Source: Morella rubra
Taxonomy: Eukaryota; Streptophyta; Magnoliopsida; Fagales; Myricaceae
NCBI GenBank assembly: GCA_003952965.2
Contig: CM025851.1
Coordinates: 393,501-457,500, forward strand
Reading direction: 5' to 3'
DNA length: 64,000 bases
Positions 60,818-64,000 of the stretch are shown here, piece by piece. A program made the translations under genes and the position numbers. Numbering within the stretch: position 1 is the stretch's first letter; every line of letters begins with the position of its first letter. Under the pieces are notes generated by a model that had not been told where the DNA came from, ran no database searches, and saw nothing but the letters and a program-made list of their open reading frames with translations.

Positions 60818-62890
60818 ATGTGCAGTGGTTCAAAGAGTAGACTTTCTTCCACAAGCTTTGTCATGGAAGGTGAATTTCAGAAACAGAACGATGGGTTTTT
60901 CTGTGAGTGCTCAGTTTTGCTTGAGTTGTCTGCCATGGATGATCTTGAGGCCTTCCGGAGTGAAGTAGAAGTGAACGGTCTTGATGCCAACAAGGCAAGC
61001 TTTTGGTATTGTAGAAGAATCGGCTCAAAGAAGATGGCGTTCGAAGAGAGAACGCCTCTTATGATTGCTTCCATGTTCGGCAGTGCTAAGGTTTTGAAGT
61101 ATATAATTGAATCTGGCAAGGTTGATGTCAATCGGGTTTGTGGTTCAGATAGGGTGACTGCACTCCATTGTGCTGTTGCTGGTGGAACCAATTCTTCACC
61201 TGAGATCGTTAAGCTCTTGCTTGATGTTTCCGCTGATGCTCAGAGTGTTAATGCGAATGGTAACAAGCCTGTTGATTTGATTGGCTCTGCGTTGAAGTCA
61301 CCCTTCAATTCAAATAGGAGGGTGATGCAGTTATTGCTAAAAGGCAATAATCCAGTTGGGGAACGTGAAACAACCATGGACGATGAGGAAGAGCAGCAGA
61401 AGATAACAATGCCTCAGCTGCCTAAAGAAGGGACTGAGAAGAAAGAATACCCCATTGACGTGTCGCTGCCCGACATAAACAATGGGATATATGGAACGGA
61501 TGAGTTTAGGATGTATACGTTCAAGGTGAAGCCTTGCTCAAGAGCATACTCCCACGACTGGACCGAGTGTCCTTTTGTCCATCCGGGGGAGAATGCGAGG
61601 AGAAGAGACCCACGGAAGTACCCATATAGCTGTGTTCCCTGCCCGGAGTTTCGGAAAGGGACATGCCAGAAGGGGGATGCTTGTGAGTATGCACATGGTG
61701 TTTTTGAGTCCTGGCTTCATCCTGCACAATACCGTACCCGGCTTTGCAAGGATGAGACTGGGTGCTCGCGCAAAGTCTGCTTCTTTGCTCATAAGCCTGA
61801 GGAATTGCGCCCTGTTTATGCTTCCACAGGTTCTGCAATGCCTTCACCAAAATCTCATTCGAGTGGTGCAATGGACATGACAGTGATGAGCCCATTGGTG
61901 CTCAGTTCATCATCTTTGCCAATGCCTACGGCTTCAACACCACCCATGTCTCCCCTTGCAGCAGCTTCATCTCCAAAGGGTGGGAGCTTGTGGCAAAACA
62001 AACTTACCCTCACTCCACCTGCCTTGCAGCTCCCTGGTAGCCGGTTAAAGACTGCTTTGAGTGCTAGAGACTTGGATTTGGAGATGGAATTGCTTGGGCT
62101 TGAAAATCGTGCTAGCCAACAACAGCAGCAGCAGCAATTGATTGATGAGATAACTCGACTCTCATCCCCATCTCCATCCCCGTCCTACTGGAATAATGAA
62201 TTCAGTAGGATCGGAGATCTGCAACCTACTAACCTTGATGATGTTTTTGGATCCGTCGATCCATCCCCGTTGTCCCACTTGCAAGGTCTTTCACTAAAAC
62301 CCACAACACCAACGCAGTTACAGTCTCCAAATGGGCTTCAGATGCGCCAGAATGTTACGCAACTTCGTGCAAGCTACCCAAACATCCTCTCTTCCTCCCC
62401 AGTGAGAAAACCCTCATCCTTTGGGTATGACTCATCTGCTGCAGTTGCAGCAGCGGTGATGAATTCCAGGTCTGCAGCCTTTGCGAAGCGGAGCCAGAGT
62501 TTTATTGATCGTGGAACTGGGACTCATCTTCCTGGCCTTGCTGCTACTGGAAACTCTGTTTCTATGATGTCCTCTACTCGTTCAGATTGGAGCTCACCTG
62601 ATGGTAAATTGGATTGGGGAATTCAAGGAGATGAGCTGAACAAGCTCAAGAAGTCTGCTTCTTTTCGTTTTCGAGACAACAATGTGGGACCAGCTACAAC
62701 CTTGATGCCATCTAGAGTCGATGAGCCAGATGTCTCTTGGGTTAATTCCTTGGTTAAGGATGTTTCTCACGAGACCTCTGGGCTGTTTGGTGCAGAGAAG
62801 CGGCAGTATAATCGTGGTAACGGGGGCAATGAAAGGCTTCCTCCTTGGGTGGAGCAGCTGTACATAGAACAGGAGCAAATGGTGGCCTAA
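60818..62890 (+). CDS. TZF9: Ankyrin plus arginine-rich tandem CCCH zinc-finger protein (TZF9/C3H66-like)
   Basis: A single coding exon of 690 residues starting [11 protein letters not shown], the family N-terminus. Ankyrin repeats at about 76-152 ([31 protein letters not shown]). The arginine-rich part has C240-X5-H-X4-C-X3-H followed by [15 protein letters not shown]. The tandem fingers are C275-X7-C283-X5-C289-X3-H293 and C310-X5-C316-X4-C321-X3-H325, 16 residues apart, exactly the plant RR-TZF spacing. A short poly-Q run lies at about 432-439. The C-terminal [14 protein letters not shown] (635-648) resembles the conserved nuclear-export region. Sequence is closest to Arabidopsis C3H66/AtTZF9 from memory. 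RR-TZF proteins bind AU-rich RNA, shuttle to P-bodies and stress granules and regulate stress and pattern-triggered responses. W-boxes upstream and a leader intron are described separately. All zinc ligands are intact. Confidence 0.95.
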   Translation: MCSGSKSRLSSTSFVMEGEFQKQNDGFFCECSVLLELSAMDDLEAFRSEVEVNGLDANKASFWYCRRIGSKKMAFEERTPLMIASMFGSAKVLKYIIESGKVDVNRVCGSDRVTALHCAVAGGTNSSPEIVKLLLDVSADAQSVNANGNKPVDLIGSALKSPFNSNRRVMQLLLKGNNPVGERETTMDDEEEQQKITMPQLPKEGTEKKEYPIDVSLPDINNGIYGTDEFRMYTFKVKPCSRAYSHDWTECPFVHPGENARRRDPRKYPYSCVPCPEFRKGTCQKGDACEYAHGVFESWLHPAQYRTRLCKDETGCSRKVCFFAHKPEELRPVYASTGSAMPSPKSHSSGAMDMTVMSPLVLSSSSLPMPTASTPPMSPLAAASSPKGGSLWQNKLTLTPPALQLPGSRLKTALSARDLDLEMELLGLENRASQQQQQQQLIDEITRLSSPSPSPSYWNNEFSRIGDLQPTNLDDVFGSVDPSPLSHLQGLSLKPTTPTQLQSPNGLQMRQNVTQLRASYPNILSSSPVRKPSSFGYDSSAAVAAAVMNSRSAAFAKRSQSFIDRGTGTHLPGLAATGNSVSMMSSTRSDWSSPDGKLDWGIQGDELNKLKKSASFRFRDNNVGPATTLMPSRVDEPDVSWVNSLVKDVSHETSGLFGAEKRQYNRGNGGNERLPPWVEQLYIEQEQMVA

Positions 62891-64000
62891 TGAAAATATC
62901 TGCCGTATTTGCTCCTAGATTATATTAACAGAGTTCCATATTCTTTTATTTGTCAATTCAGTATTCAATAATTTGTATTTATAGGTAGAAGGGGAACAGG
63001 TCAGAGAGTACAAATTTCAGGTCAATCAAGGCCTAAAACTCTCTGCAGGAGGAACGAGTTCCTGCTAGATTAGTTAGAATTTGGAGAGTTCTGTGTGGGA
63101 GCAAAGGTGGTGATTTTTTTAATATTGTTGTATTTTTTCCCTTCCCTTTGGGAATATCTAGTGTCCGGCAATTATATATGAATCAAAGGCAAGGAAGTAG
63201 CTTTTGTTTCTTTGAGCTGATTCTGGATGTTCTTTATGCTTGATTTTGTTGATTGCTCATTGGAAGTTTCATGATGATATGAAATTTGTCTTACTCTTGT
63301 GGTCTACCTCTTCTTCCTTTCCTCTTCAGATGACAATCACAATTTCTTAAGAGCATTTTGCTGCACTTGTGTTTTGAGAGTAGTATTCTCCTCTGCTTTA
63401 TTTTGTTGATGATATGGAGTTTGTTTTGATTTTTTCTTATGGCCTATAACTTCCATTCCTCTTCAGACGATAGTGATGAATTATCTTCTACATCATAAAG
63501 CAACGGTCGGGTTTTTAGAAGCAAACTTCCTATTCTCCTCTGTGACAATGTAAAACTGTGAATCCATTTCTAAATTAGTTAGTCTCTCGATCACAATTTA
63601 GAACGTATAATCTGATTATGTTAGGATTTTTTTGTGCAAAAACACAGAGAACGCTCAAGTTGTGTTGGTACTAAACAAAATCTACCCCAGTACTGTTTCA
63701 AGCTCAATAGACCTCACTGCATTTCTCTTTTGTCCACAAGCCTGCAAACCACAATTTGTTAACATTCCCTTTATTTGGATAGCTATAAATATATGGATGT
63801 CTTGGCAGCTGCCATTATAAAGAACACAGGGCGCAAAAGGAAGGGGTCAATTTTTTCCATGACATGACCTATTATATGCAGCAGCAGTGGCTGGTTCAAT
63901 AAAGGCAAATACTAGCTCTTACCTAACTGCACTTCCCAGATGCAAATTCCTGCATCTGGAAATTATATAGACTGAAAAATTGCTTTGCAAATCAATAAAT
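62891..64000. other. 3' flank of the TZF9-like gene
   Basis: T-rich sequence containing the probable 3' UTR to about 63200. Two similar stretches near 63240-63330 and 63400-63480 (GATGATATGGA/AAATTTG, then CTTCCATTCCTCTTCAGA-like text) look like a diverged local duplication. No further gene is visible before the window ends. Confidence 0.45.

Noticed and set aside
47152..62890. Hormone and defence gene cluster acting as a pathway
   Set aside because: JOX and the TZF9-like gene are more than 11 kb apart, on opposite strands and functionally separate; proximity alone is no evidence.
1..64000. CRISPR array, prophage or bacterial-type system
   Set aside because: No regularly spaced repeats, no Cas or phage-like proteins, and all genes have plant introns.

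Overview
This is nuclear DNA of a flowering plant, most likely a woody eudicot (inference). The genes have several GT-AG introns, the spacers are AT-rich and full of microsatellites and small transposon relics, and every recognisable protein belongs to a plant-specific or plant-type subfamily. I cannot name the species. There is no bacterial operon, CRISPR array, rRNA gene or intact tRNA gene.

Layout. (1) 3589-6585, minus: SCP1-like/FCP1-type HAD phosphatase, six exons, with a tRNA-derived SINE inserted about 250 bp upstream of its ATG. (2) 8985-13816, minus: plant DYRK-type kinase of the DYRKP-3 type, seven exons. (3) 17435-19314, minus: truncated TIR-NB-ARC gene, probably a pseudogene, whose decayed NB-ARC homology continues past the stop. 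(4) 20045-24703, minus: TIR-NB-ARC-LRR pseudogene with an 8-bp deletion in the TIR exon, a broken third exon and a local tandem duplication. (5) 31241-36168, plus: D53/SMXL6-7-8-type repressor of strigolactone signalling, three exons. (6) 37740-41435, plus: Alfin-like PHD protein, five exons. (7) 47152-49533, minus: jasmonate-induced 2-oxoglutarate oxygenase (JOX/JAO type), three exons. (8) 60818-62890, plus: ankyrin plus arginine-rich tandem CCCH zinc-finger protein of the TZF9 type, with an intron in its 5' UTR.

The rest is intergenic: a CACTA-type transposon end near 45.3 kb, a fold-back element and an abutting MITE-like element at 36.8-37.3 kb, two SINE-like sequences, several short tandem duplications, and long AT-rich stretches, mainly 24.7-31.2 kb and 49.6-60.1 kb.

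The genes do not form a pathway or operon. Several are hormone or immunity genes (SMXL, JOX, TZF9-like, two TIR-NBS loci), but each looks independently transcribed. Exon borders were derived by hand from GT/AG sites, reading-frame continuity and remembered family sequences. All coding models close in frame, except the two NLR loci, whose breaks are described. I did not find a convincing undescribed system. The most informative features are the decay history of the TNL pair and the small mobile-element insertions beside genes.
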